A stretch of DNA of 64,000 nt from Dentipellis sp. KUC8613 (taxonomy: Eukaryota > Basidiomycota > Agaricomycetes > Russulales > Hericiaceae): positions 25,630 through 89,629 of the forward strand of contig NSJX01000008.1 in NCBI GenBank assembly GCA_002286715.1. Direction: 5' to 3'. Below, piece by piece: positions 47,326 through 59,500 of this stretch (positions are counted from its first letter, which is position 1; each line of letters starts with the position of its first letter). The notes beneath the pieces are model-generated. The model did not search any database. It saw nothing but the letters and a program-made list of their open reading frames with translations, and was not told the DNA's origin. Position numbers and translations under genes: made by a program.

Positions 47326-50300
47326 ATGAGTCGACTGTTACCCTCAGGAATCAGGAGAACGATGGAGCGCAAGAGGCAGTCTCCAACTGCTCAGACCAGT
47401 ACGAGCGGTGCGTCTCCTTTGCGGCTCAGCCATACAACAACTCATTGCTGGGCACATCGGCACCAGACGATACCTCGCTCACCGGGGCCCATGGCGGTAA
47501 GATTGCTTCAGCAGACTGTATAGCTCAAACTCACGACAGCGCTCGGCAGAGAATGGCGTCCGTGAATTGCTATTCGATGCGACGAAACTCATCATCAAGA
47601 CTGTCAGGGAGGCTAGCGACGCTTTCCCTCCCCTGAAGGCTACTGCCGGAGGGTTATGCGCGGTCATAGAGAGCATCGATGTAAGTCATAGAGTTCTTGC
47701 ACTGTGTGCGGCTTCATGACAACGCATTGCTAGATCATGCACAGAAATGTGAACGAGACGGCACAGCTCATTATGCACACGGAACAGCTAGTAAGCGACT
47801 ATGCCAAGGAGTGGGCACAACATACCAATACCAATAATCCATTGAAAGAGGGCATGGTTCGGCTTTCTGAGTAAGTGAGCTTCATGCGATCACTTTGGAT
47901 TAACTGATCCAACACGTTACAGTGAGATCAAAGCACAATGTATGGAGCTACAGCAGAAGGTGGAAAGACGTCGCTGGATTAGATTCTTCCAAGGAGTACG
48001 GGATGCTGCCTTCCTTCAAGACAAGAGCAAAGCTATCAGAGAAGCCTTGGAAACATTTGATGTTTGTCCAATATCATACTCTCCCTTATATCAGAGACTG
48101 ACTTCACTGCTGAAGCGTGTAATCTTGAAGTCCATCAAGGATGATGTTACCAGTATCAGAGAGGATACATCTGTCATCCAATCCAACCAGAATAATGAGG
48201 CTCAGGTGAGTGATAGACCTGAATATTCCTCATAGTTCCTCTGATGTTCAAGTTATTGTAGGGGTACAGGCTGGGGAAGCTTGAGCGCTACTGTTCCAGC
48301 TCTGCCTCTTTCACTGCTTACATTGGAGACAGCTCAAGTATTACTCGCAGAGCATGCACTACTGGCACCCGAGTCAAAGTCTTGGATGAGATTCTTCACT
48401 GGTTCAAATTGGGTGGCAATGAGCAGCTCTTCTGGCTCACTGGGCATGCTGGCTCTGGAAAAACCACCATTGCATTCACAATCTGTGAAAACCTCAAGGA
48501 GATGCATTCTAGTGCCCCTCTTGTCTCCTACTTTTGCTCTCAGCAACTGGATAGTGGTGCTTCTCAACAGCTGGTTCCTACCTTGTGTCGCTCTCTTGCT
48601 GATTTTCACACTGTGTATGCCAAACATCTTGCAGATGCAATTGATGGCAATTTTGGGCTTCTGACAGCTCATCTACCTCTGCAATTGCAGAAGCTCCTGG
48701 TTGAGCCTTGGAAAAAGAGCTCTCCTTTGATGCAACCAGCCACTTTCATTGTCATAGATGCATTGGATGAGAATACTGGTGGCTATACATTTCTCAAGGA
48801 ACTGTTGACAGCTGTTGACACTGGGAAACTAAAAGGCATCAAGTTTCTAATCACCAGTCGCACTGACCAGAAAATTGTTGCATACTGTCAGAAGCTGTCA
48901 ACTTGTCGACTTCAGGACATCCCATTTGATGAGGCACAGGCAGACATCAAGCTATATTTGAACAATGAACTTCAGAGCTGTGATGACAGATTGCTAGATG
49001 AAGTTGCTCAGAAAGCAGATGGTCTATTTATCTATGCTGCTACTATTGTCAGGGTTGTTCAACATGATCTGGAGCACTCTTCTACCATGAATTCTACCCT
49101 CAGGATGTGGCTATATGACCACTTCTCTGCTGTCAATGATGAAGTTGAATTACCACAGATATATGGGCTTTATCATCAAATCATCACTCACTGGCTTGAG
49201 AATAGAAGAGACAGTCTGAGAGACAAATATCTTACTATTCTAAAGACCATCATCTATGCAATGACACCCCTCACTGCAGAAGTAATTGCAGCACTGCTTG
49301 GCATTGAATCTGATGTGGTTGATGCAGTTGCCAAGGCTCTTCATGGAGTGCTGAGAGTTGGGTCTGATGGTGGTATATATTGGTACCATGCCTCATTCTA
49401 TGACTTCATGCATATGACAACACATTTACTGGATATGAAGTATGATTATATATGTCATCCTGGTGAACAAGACACTAAACTTGCACTGTCATGTTTGCAA
49501 GTCATGGAAAGCCAGCTGCACTTCAATATGTGTAATCTAGAATCATCAAATCTCTTTGATGAAGAAGTTGCAGATCTTCAAGAGAGGATTAATAAATATA
49601 TAACACCAGTGCTTCATTATAGCTCTCATTACTGGGGGGCTCATGTTGTAAAAGCATTGGAGGCACAAGAGGACTGCAAATCCTCTGTGATACTTCAAAA
49701 AATATTGCTCTTTGGTCAGCAGAAGATGCTCTTCTGGCTTGAAGTTATGAATCTTAGGAAGGCAAACAGGGAGTGTTATAATGTGGTCAAAAGTATAAAA
49801 ACACAACTCATCAAGGTAAGTCAGAATAATTATAAATAAGTATCTTGGTACTCATATAATCTCAGTATGGGGGGTCAGATGAAATTACATCTCTCTGGTA
49901 TGCTCTAGAAAGGCTCACAAATTCCTTCACTCTAACACCAGCAAGTCTTTCAACTCCACATCTATATATTTCATGCCTTGCAACAGAATTTGCTACTACC
50001 TCACAAATCCCACAATCATGGAAAGATTGCTTTCAGGGAGTACCAACTATTCAGTGTGTTGGTACAAGCAATCATGGTGGACTGCTTATCACAATATATA
50101 CAAAACAGGACATTAAATCTGTGGCATTCTCACCAGATGGTGCCCATATTGTCTCTGGCTCATGGGACAACACTGTGTGCATCTGGGATGCAGTGACTGG
50201 AGCACAGTTGCAAATGATGTATGGCCACACTGACCCTGTTGCTTCNNNNNNNNNNNNNNNNNNNNNNNNNNNNNNNNNNNNNNNNNNNNNNNNNNNNNNN

Positions 50301-51838
50301 NNNNNNNNNNNNNNNNNNNNNNNNNNNNNNNNNNNNNNNNNNNNNNNNNNNNNNNNNNNNNNNNNNNNNNNNNNNNNNNNNNNNNNNNNNNNNNNNNNNN
50401 NNNNNNNNNNNNNNNNNNNNNNNNNNNNNNNNNNNNNNNNNNNNNNNNNNNNNNNNNNNNNNNNNNNNNNNNNNNNNNNNNNNNNNNNNNNNNNNNNNNN
50501 NNNNNNNNNNNNNNNNNNNNNNNNNNNNNNNNNNNNNNNNNNNNNNNNNNNNNNNNNNNNNNNNNNNNNNNNNNNNNNNNNNNNNNNNNNNNNNNNNNNN
50601 NNNNNNNNNNNNNNNNNNNNNNNNNNNNNNNNNNNNNNNNNNNNNNNNNNNNNNNNNNNNNNNNNNNNNNNNNNNNNNNNNNNNNNNNNNNNNNNNNNNN
50701 NNNNNNNNNNNNNNNNNNNNNNNNNNNNNNNNNNNNNNNNNNNNNNNNNNNNNNNNNNNNNNNNNNNNNNNNNNNNNNNNNNNNNNNNNNNNNNNNNNNN
50801 NNNNNNNNNNNNNNNNNNNNNNNNNNNNNNNNNNNNNNNNNNNNNNNNNNNNNNNNNNNNNNNNNNNNNNNNNNNNNNNNNNNNNNNNNNNNNNNNNNNN
50901 NNNNNNNNNNNNNNNNNNNNNNNNNNNNNNNNNNNNNNNNNNNNNNNNNNNNNNNNNNNNNNNNNNNNNNNNNNNNNNNNNNNNNNNNNNNNNNNNNNNN
51001 NNNNNNNNNNNNNNNNNNNNNNNNNNNNNNNNNNNNNNNNNNNNNNNNNNNNNNNNNNNNNNNNNNNNNNNNNNNNNNNNNNNNNNNNNNNNNNNNNNNN
51101 NNNNNNNNNNNNNNNNNNNNNNNNNNNNNNNNNNNNNNNNNNNNNNNNNNNNNNNGGGATGCAGTGACTGGAACACAGCTCCAAATAATGCATGGCCACA
51201 CTGACTCTGTTGCTTCAGTGGCATTCTCCCCGGATGGTGCCCACATTGTCTCTAGCTCATGGGATGAGACTGTGTGCATCTGGGATGCCATGACTGAAGC
51301 ACAGCTCCAAATGATGTATGGCCACACTGGACATGTTGCTTCAGTGGCATTCTCACCAGATGGTGCCCACATTGTCTCTGGCTCAGAGGACAAAACTGTG
51401 TGCATCTGGGATGCAGTGACTGGAACACAGCTCCAGAAAATGCATGGCCACACTGACTCTGTTGCTTCAGTGGCATTCTCACCAGATGGTGCCCACATTG
51501 TCTCTGGCTCAGAAGACGGAACTGTGCGCATCTGGGATGCAGTGACTAGGACAGACAGTAATGATTTGTACAAGGGTGGCCTGCAGTCAAAAAAACACAC
51601 TACATCAGTGAACAATAATTCCTTGTGGCACTTAAATTCAAAGGGTTGGATATGCATAGGACAACAAGACAGAAATGAGATGTCATTAATGTATCTTTCT
51701 TCAAGTCTTCAAGACACTGTACTTACACCTCATTGTGTCCGCATAATTTCTCCAAAGGGATATACATCTGTAGATTTCAGCAATGCATGTCTTGGGGAGG
51801 AGTGGAGTAAATGCTTTACAGGACAACATGTTCCCTAA
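47326..51838 (+). CDS. NLR-like NACHT-WD40 protein with N-terminal helical (MLKL/HeLo-like) domain
   Basis: Exons: 47326-47496, 47540-47680, 47734-47870, 47923-48205, 48262-49815 and 49866 onward. The N-terminal helices (ENGVRELLFDATKLIIKTVR ... EIKAQCMELQQKVERRRWIR, then KAIREALETFD) resemble the four-helix plus brace layout of MLKL/HeLo-like domains of basidiomycete NLRs. The NACHT NTPase follows with Walker A GHAGSGKTTI (about 48448), Walker B FIVIDALDE and sensor-like LITSRTD. WD40 repeats of 42 aa (VAFSPDGAHIVSGS..D.TVCIWDAVTG) are split by a 910-base assembly gap. A unique tail ends TGQHVP at 51838. Such STAND proteins sense ligands through WD40 repeats and oligomerise to trigger a cell-death effector. 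The number of repeats and continuity across the gap are unknown. From about 47.7 kb the gene is AT-rich. Confidence 0.88.
50246..51155. other. assembly gap (910 N)
   Basis: A run of N inside the WD40 array. From the flanking repeats an in-register gap would be 65 + 126n bases. 910 does not fit this, so the length is an estimate and any reading frame drawn through it is meaningless. Confidence 0.97.
51218..51545 (+). repeat. near-identical 126-bp WD40-encoding repeats
   Basis: The block GTGGCATTCTC(A/C)CC(A/G)GATG begins at 51218, 51344 and 51470, exactly 126 bp apart, and once before the gap at 50121. Copies differ at only a few positions, many of them in the GS.D/TVCIWDA and HGHT(D/G)xVAS surface positions. 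Confidence 0.9.
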
Positions 51839-52462
51839 GAAGTATCAGATCTGACAGATAATTCAGGTAGTTGCATACTCATAGCTAGATAAATATGACA
51901 AATAGGTTGGCACTCACTTCTAGTATATATGATTCAGTTTCTTGCTCTCTGTACTGCAGATTGAGTTTATTGAATTTGTTGGCATTGTGAATATGATCTA
52001 TTTCTGTCTGACATTTGCATAACAAATTATGTGCAAATTTTGTACATCTGACAGTGCAGTTTTTCCAAACCAGATGGTAAGCTACCTGTCTCCTGTTGGC
52101 ATTACTAATATACTGCTCTATAGCAAGATAACTCCAGATTATGATCAGCAGGCTCATCAATATATTCAGGATGGACATGTTTCTTTTTGTCAATGACACT
52201 ATGATCTTGAAATGAGACACAAGCACATGAGCATGCAGACTAGATAGGCAATAACAACCTGTAGTGGGTCCTTGGAGGTAAGATGCATTACACCTTTATA
52301 TTCCATGAACAGACACAGTCCTCTGCAATGTGTGGACAGTCAACCTGCTCATTTTGCAGATACTGAGTGTTGAGTAGGATGACGTCAGCACAGTGAACAT
52401 AGAGCTGATGTCATAAATATCAAGAGCTCACATTCATTGATACCTCTGCATGAACAACATCT
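51839..52462. other. AT-rich convergent intergenic region
   Basis: Tail-to-tail space between the NLR gene and the NOL8-like gene. The AT-rich composition of the NLR gene continues to about 52.4 kb and ends abruptly near the NOL8-like stop. No gene is seen. Confidence 0.45.
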
Positions 52463-54205
52463 TCAAGCCTCTGCACCCCCAATGCCACCTCTCCGCCGCC
52501 GGCTCTTCACCGCCTCCCGATGTCGCCGCTTCCATTCCCGCGTCAGCTCACCCCTCTGTTCCTCCCACATCTGACGGATTGCATCCTCATCCGCCGTACG
52601 ATGGAACGTACCACGCCATGTTCCGAGCGCTGTGAGTACATCACGGCCTTTCCCGTGCCCGTGTGTAGGAAAGAAGAATGGTCGGGACGCATCCAGAGTG
52701 GTGGGATGAGGTACGACGGACGGTGTCAACATGGGAAGAGGGGCGATCGGAGCAGGAGCAGGAGCAGTGAATGGGAGGAATGGATCGTCGGCGAGTTCGA
52801 GGTCGAAGTCGAGATCGAGGTGGCCGAGGAGGGAGAAGCCGGCTGTAGATAATTGGTAGTTAGCATACTGCAGGTGTATAGGCAGCGTAATTAGTCGGCA
52901 CATGCGTACCTTCATCTTCGCGAGGCGCGAAAAGGTCCTTGAGCTTCGTCATTTGCGCAGTCGGATGTTTTTCTGTCTCTGTAGCACTAGGCGGCTCTAG
53001 CTCCGCCTCTGCCGCTGCCTCTTCTTCGGGTTCTGAAGGAGGTCGTTCAACAGCCATCGCATCTGCCGCCGCAGGTGAGTGGTCGATGGCTATGAGCTCC
53101 TCCCGGTCATGTGGGGCTACGTCGTCCATGTCGACATCGGAGTCAACGCTTTCGGAACCACCCCAGTCTTCGTCTGCATCCCCAAACATCGACTTCAGCA
53201 GGCTGAGTGACTTGAGCTTTTCTGCTCCGAGTTCCGTGGCGGTCTGTGCTGGAGTTGGTTCATGTGGGACAGCAGGCGGCGGCGGCTGGGGCGGCTTCAG
53301 TGCGGTTTTTGATGCGGGTGCGGGAGGCGTCGTCTGCTTGACGACTTCCTCTTCGACGATGTCCTGGCCCTCCTCCTCTGAATCCGACTCGATCGTCGTA
53401 TCCGTCTCGACATGTTCGACCTCGACCTCCTTCTGGACGGCGACCGGTACGGGCAGCCCACCCTCCAGGAACATACCCTTGAGATGCGTGCTGCCCCACT
53501 TGACCGGGTCGATCGTGCGCACACGCGCCCGCGTCGGCGGCTCCTTCTTCCGCCTCCTCTCCTTCACGACCTTCCCGTCCCGATCCTTCTTTACCACCTT
53601 TTCTTTCACGACCACGGGATCGAGCGGGTGCGCAGGGCGCATGCGGATGGGGCGGATGAGGCGTCCGAGGGGCGTGACGTGCCATTGGGGGTGTTGGCTG
53701 ACGTTTTCGGGCGTGACGAGCTCCATGGAGGCGGCGTGCACGCCTTGGACGCCGCGGGCGAGGCGGGCGCGTTTGCGTGGGGGTTCGGCTTCTGCAGCAG
53801 CTGCTGCTGCGTGCTCTCGTGCGATTCTGCAAGAGACGAATCGTATCATATAGAATCTATGAAATTTGAACAGCACGCACCGCTCGCGATAGTCGGGTTT
53901 CGCTTCGCCGAGGCGCAGTTTCGCGCCCTTCCAAGTCGAGCCGCTGAGTACGTTCATGCCTAGATCCAAAGATATCAGACAACGCACGATGAAGATAGAG
54001 TAAATATACATTTTGCAAGTTTACCCTTGGTTGTTTCGAGCGTGATATAGCCGAACTTTCGTGGCTGGCCGAGGGCGTCGAGTTTGCCGAACTCGTCGAG
54101 GGCTTTGACGGTGCCGAACGAGCCCAGACGACGCGAGAGGTCGTCTACGGTTATGGAGGGTGTTAGTCCCGATACATGTAGTCGTTTTGTTACTGGTTCG
54201 TCCAT
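52463..54205 (-). CDS. nucleolar RRM protein, NOL8-like
   Basis: Exon 1 (MDEPVTKRLHVSGLTPSITV...) and exon 2 (MNVLSGSTWKGAKLRLGEAK) form one RRM domain: RNP2 is RLHVSGL and RNP1 is KFGYITL. Then come a basic linker (KRARLARG), a block with KWGSTHLKGMFLEGG, a long acidic Ser/Asp/Glu-rich region, and a C-terminus with GFSLLGHLD, PFFFPTHGHGKG and RQMWEEQRGELTREWKRRHR. The N-terminal RRM, acidic middle and MWEEQR..LTREWKRRHREA end match NOL8-type nucleolar proteins involved in rRNA processing and 60S assembly. About 515 aa in four or five exons. It diverges from HUA1 across a 295-bp gap. Confidence 0.75.
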
Positions 54206-54500
54206 GGGCGATATTTAGATGTTGGTCTCGACGATGAGAACAGTAGATTTCTTCAGAGGCGCCGTGGGGCGGCAGAGATTAGACTCCAGAGACTAGAGAA
54301 GTGCTTGGGGTTAGGGTCGAATCAAGCGCCCGTGGTCATTCGCTTGAAGCTGACCCTTGTCTGCGCATTTGAAGTCTGTCCTGTTAGTACACCGCTTCCA
54401 TACAGCCACATTTGAGGTATCTCCTATATCTGACTTGCTTCGCAGAAACAGGACATACTTATACCGAGAACATATTCTAATCTCGCTGCAAGCGACCGCG
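54206..54500. promoter_or_regulatory. bidirectional promoter region (NOL8-like / HUA1)
   Basis: 295 bp separates two divergent start codons, so both promoters must overlap here. No TATA box is obvious. Confidence 0.5.
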
Positions 54501-56008
54501 ATGTCGTCGCACAATCCTTTTCGGACACCCCTGGTCACTCCAAATCCCACCGGAGCGTCTGCAGTCTCCTTGCAGACGACCACATCTCCCTTCATAGATC
54601 CTATACAACACAGTTATCCACCTCCACCTGGGCCGCCGCCTCAGATTCACATCGAAAGCAGTCCTGCGCCCTCGCCACCGGCATCTCGCTCACCCTCACC
54701 AGAGCACCTACCCGAGCTCCCCGACGCACACCCACCAACTCCACCTCCCCATTCTCCTACGACAACCCCTCCTCGACTACCACCACGACCTCCCTCCTCA
54801 ATCCTGTCTTCTCCAACCACCTCGTCCGCAGCATCCCCTCCGCTTCCGCCCCGCCCGGGGCCGGCGCGACCCGCGAGTCCGCCACCCGCCATCGACGAGA
54901 TCGACGACCCCGATGCCTCTGAGGCGCCCCCAGCATACTCTACCACACCCAACTTCGCCGAGGGCGAATCCTCCGTTGACTTTGGCCCGCGCAGGCCATT
55001 TCAACGCGCGCCGCAGGTCCTACCCCCACAACAGCAGTTATACCCTCCGCCGCAGCACATCCCATCATCGTCCTCATGGGACGGCCACCTCGCGCCTTCA
55101 GTCTCCCGGGAGACGCTTGCACGCTCCAGATCGGATGTGTCGCGCCCCCATCCGCCCCAGCGCCCGCTCTCCGAATTTGCGCGCGAGTTCTACGCGGCAG
55201 GCCCAGCGGCACCCGGACAGATCGACGCCGAGGGCGCAGGAGAGGGTTCCAGCCGGCCGCGGTATGCGCCCCCGCCGGGAGAGCCACCGGTGCGGAGGCC
55301 GCGCTCTGCCAGCGCGAATCCTGGAGCGGGTACGAGTGCGAGTGCAGGGGAGGGTGCGGACGAGGATGGGCGGCCAACGCGGACGCCGGTCCCGGGGCAT
55401 CCGCTGCTGCATGACGGGCAGGTGCTTGTGTATCCGACGGGACACCAGTGCTCGAAATGTACGGGTTTCTATTTCCTCTGCTGTGCGCATCGCATGTCTG
55501 ACCATACACCTCGAACGTAGGCCGAAATACGGGGTACAAGAACTTCGACCCCGGCCATCCGTGCCGCACATGCTGGTCACGCTTTGGACGGCCCTTCACC
55601 GGCGCGCTGCAGTATCTGCCCTGGGGCTCGTCGACAGCGTCGAGCAATAGCCGTGGCGCGAAGCAGACGTACCAACGCCCGCTGCCATCCTTCACCCCAC
55701 CGCACCTGGCGTCGGCCTCATCTGCCTCCGTCCCCTCTTCTTCCGGGTACCCCGGCAACAGCGCCCATCGCCGTGTCGTTTCGCAGCCTATGCGCACGCC
55801 CGGCATGGCAGCCCCGCCGTCCCCACAGCGCGCGCAAGTGCTCGGATGGGGCCAGCGCCCGCCACCAGGTGCGCTCGTGGTGCAGCCAGGTGATCCACGG
55901 CTCGGAGGCCGGCTGTGCTGGAACTGTCGCGGTTCGGGCGTTGTGACTATGTTTATCTTCGAGGAGCAGTGCGATGTGTGTCGTGGAGTTGGGAGGACAT
56001 TTCCGTAG
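54501..56008 (+). CDS. HUA1: HUA1-like proline/serine-rich zinc-finger protein
   Basis: Two exons give about 483 aa. The N-terminal 290 residues are Pro/Ser-rich with PPxY-type motif APPAYS, a WW-domain ligand as used by Rsp5-type ubiquitin ligases. Next come GQVLVYPTGHQCSKC, then across the intron RNTGYKNFDPGHPCRTCW, and at the end LCWNCRGSGVVTMF and CDVCRGVGRTF. The paired CxxC and CxxCxGxG elements are those of fungal HUA1, a cytoplasmic protein thought to act in actin assembly or endocytosis. The intron follows GT-AG exactly (TGC split T|GC). The first ATG of the long frame in good context is used; an upstream in-frame ATG at 54357 lies in the leader. Confidence 0.85.
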
Positions 56009-56562
56009 TGTGTCTCGGAGCGGACAGTCTGCAGCTGTGCGGTATGTCGTATAGATGGACAGCTTTCTCGTACTCCATATATTAGGTGTATAGGCTCGGA
56101 GAGTGCTTTGATTTTGTATACATACTTTCATCCTCTACCAGAACCTTCCCCGAACCGCCCAGTTGCCCTTCGCATATGATAACCAGCAGCGATCGCTCAA
56201 GCAGCCGGTGGGAGAGACTAATCTTATAAGCGTGGTAAAGTCTAACACAAAGTGGGCGCTTATTTTGCTACTGCGGACTCGTGTGGTTACCATCGCCTTG
56301 CATCATATGCACGACCAACCAATATCCCCTACTATGGTTATCAGCCGTGCATCTAGTATATTCTGTGGACATCTCTGTGCCCACGATGCTGTACATGAGC
56401 GTCTTTGGATGCTGTATAATCCACGCTGACGATATCCTGAGTCCTGACTGACGACTCTCAGCTGAACGACTACGCGGCCCACGAAAGGTGCGCACGGCCT
56501 ACTGACTAGCATCGGGGCGCTACTTATGGTCGATTCGACTCCAGGGCTCACATATAGCTCTC
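56009..56562. other. intergenic, promoter of the second TPR-CHAT gene
   Basis: About 550 bases with no supported gene. It contains the HUA1 3' flank and the upstream region of the next gene. Confidence 0.45.
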
Positions 56563-59500
56563 ATGGACAACGACTACGATGCAGACGATGATGGTCAGAC
56601 ATTTCGCGCGCAGGTGCGTCTACTACTTTTCTGTAGCTACAATTCCTTAACGCAGACATCTGACCCTATGACACGGAACTGGCCCAGGTTATACTGCAAA
56701 TGATGTATACTATCGTGCAAAATCAGCAGCGTCAGGAGGACGCGATGAAGACTCGAGAGGGGGCGGAAATGATCCTAGATGGAGACGCTGCTATCACTGA
56801 AGACAAACGGAATACCGAGAAGTGTGAGCTCGTATTACTCTTCGGTTTTAAACTAGTCACTTAATGTCCACAGCAGCAGAACCCATGGAGGTTGACGCTC
56901 CTGAGCCAATACCGAAAACTGAATCAGATGAAGCGAAGGACAAGCTCCCTCCTGTAGGCAATATTCTTGTACTCGCTGTGTTCACGGTGCTTATCTGTAA
57001 AATTTGTTCCACAGAAACAACACAATACTTGCGATGCCGCCGCGCAACTCGAGCAGGACTTCAAATCGAATCCTACTGCCGTCGACATCCCCGCCTGGAC
57101 CGCCGCGCACCGCAAAGCCTTTCTGGCCGAACCGACCGCGCACACCGGCTGCCATCGGCTCATCTGGCGCGCAATAGATGTGCTCGAGCCCGAGCCCGGC
57201 TCGACTCCGGATTCCAGTTCCGACCCAGCGCCCGTGGACCCGCATACGCAGGCGGCGCTTACCGAGCTCATGCGCGAGGTCTTCTACTGCCTCCAGCCAC
57301 ACTCCTTCATATACCGCCAGGCCGGCATGCGGCTCATCTCACTCCTCTGCTCGTCGACGCCGCCATTCGACGTGTTGGAGGAGGCCGCGTACATCCGCCG
57401 CGGGTTGCTCAAGACGCGGCACGACTTGCGCGAGGCAGATGACATCGGCGACATGCTGCAGACGTTAGCCGCGTTGTGTCGACGGCAGGCACTGCGTTAT
57501 CTCGATTATGCGCTGGAGGAGCGCGCGGCGTTTGCGCGGCAGGCGCTCGTGCTGACGCCGGGAGACCCTACGCTTGTGAGTGCACTCGTCGACTTCCTCG
57601 GCGTGTTGTACGATCGCAGCTCGCAGCCCGCACACCTACAGGAGATGGTGTGGCTCAGAGAGGAAATCAATCAGAGGAAGGAAGGAGTCGACTGCGCGGT
57701 GCTGAGCGGGATGGAGACGCACCTAGAGGAGAAGACACGTCTGTCGTCCAATGTTTCAACGTGGCTCCGACTGCACCGTCGCATGTGCGAGCTCGCGCCA
57801 CGGTCGCATGCCGGTTGTCCGGAACGACTCGTCGCGCTCGCAGAGGCCATGGAGAAGAGAAAGCTCGGAGAAGACCTATGCATGGTAGTTCTCAAGGAGG
57901 CCGATCGGCTCACGAGCGCGGGCACGGGCGCCAGCAGCCGCCTGAAAGTCCTCAACGCACTCGTCGGGCTCTGCAAGTACAGCAGAAATGAGAAGTTCCA
58001 GAAACAGGTCGACGAATATAAGCGCCCCGCCTTCACCCTCCTTCGTGGGACTTGGCATACCATCAGCGCATTGCGGCATCTGTCGCGCAAGCGCGCGCCA
58101 AATCCCCTCGACGACAAGAACGACGGCCTGCGCGCGGCTTCGATCGTGTTCGACGCAACCGCCGCGCCCATCCGCGGCGACCTCCCGCAGCTGCTCTGGG
58201 TAAATCCATTCCGTGCGCACTACCAGATGCTGCACCGCCCCGCCGACACCATGGCCGACTACGCAGACGCGTACCGCCGCGAGGCGCGCGCTCTCGGCGA
58301 CATCGACCGCCTTCCGCCCGGCAGCCCCGCGCGCGCGCACGCGTGCGTCGTGCACGCCCACGCGCTCATCGCGACGAACCACACGGAGCTGCTCGGGCCC
58401 GCCATCGGGCTCTGCTGGGAGGCGATCCAGGCGCTTGGATACGCGCCCGGCATGCCTGCGCCCATACCCGACCCGTTGCGCGCGGCGTTGTCCGCGTTCG
58501 GCCACGCGCTGTATTTGCGGTACACGCACTTCGGCGCGCTCGAGGATCTGGACCAGGCCGTGAATGCACAGAAGATATGCGTCGCGGGCGTGCTAGGCCC
58601 CCAGCGCTTCGCGATGTACAATTCGCTGAGCATGGCGCTCGTTGCGCGGTATCGTAGACTTGGGGAGATCACGGATATTCTGCTTGCGATGGAGCTGAGC
58701 CGGCAGCTTCTCGTGGAGAGCGGCATCAAGGAGCCGTCTATAGTGCTTATTGCGTCTTGGGGCTACGGCAGAGCGCTTGTTGCATTCTTCGAGGCGAATG
58801 GAGGGAGCGATGTGCTCGACCAGGCGGCAGGCGTTGTGCGTAGTGCGGTGAGGGCGTGCGGGCTGGATCATCCGCTGCTAGCCGTCACCTTGGCACTCCA
58901 GGGTACGATCCTGCGCTATAGATTCATCCTTCACGGCAATGAGGAGGATCTGCGCGCGGGATGGACGCTAGCGGGCGCAGCGGTTGCGACGCACGAAAGC
59001 ACCGGGATAGAAGATCAAAACTTGATGGATTCGGTCGCGGCAAAGGGGTGGTTTGCTCTCGTCAAGTGGGAAGACGGTGGCAATGTGGAAGACTTGAACG
59101 AGGCAATCGATCTGTTCAGAAGAGTCGCTGAAGATAGGGATCCCCGGCACCCGGACCGGGCAGAGGCGCTGTTCAGGCTGGGAGACAGCCTGCGGAAGAG
59201 GTCTCAGTTGCAGGCAAACCCGAATGATCTCGTCGAGGCTGTTTGCCTGTGCCGCGACGCATTAGAGGTGCAACCCGACACTCGGCACCCTCGATATCCT
59301 TTCTGGGCCGCTGCACTGGCGTCTTGCCTCATGCTCATGGCACGCACGGAGGGCAGTGCGAATTCGCTGGAAGAGGCGGTTGTATGGGCCGAACTCGCTC
59401 TCTCGCTCACGCCGGAAACTCATCCGGCTTTGGGTGAGGTTGTCGCCTGCTTTGGAGACGTTTTGTATGCTAGGTATGAGGCAAGAGAAGATGCCAACGA

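Noticed and set aside
50072..51657. Very long frames across the N run, on both strands
   Set aside because: They exist only because N is read through. Frame cannot be carried across a gap of estimated size, and the minus ones are antisense of WD40 repeats.
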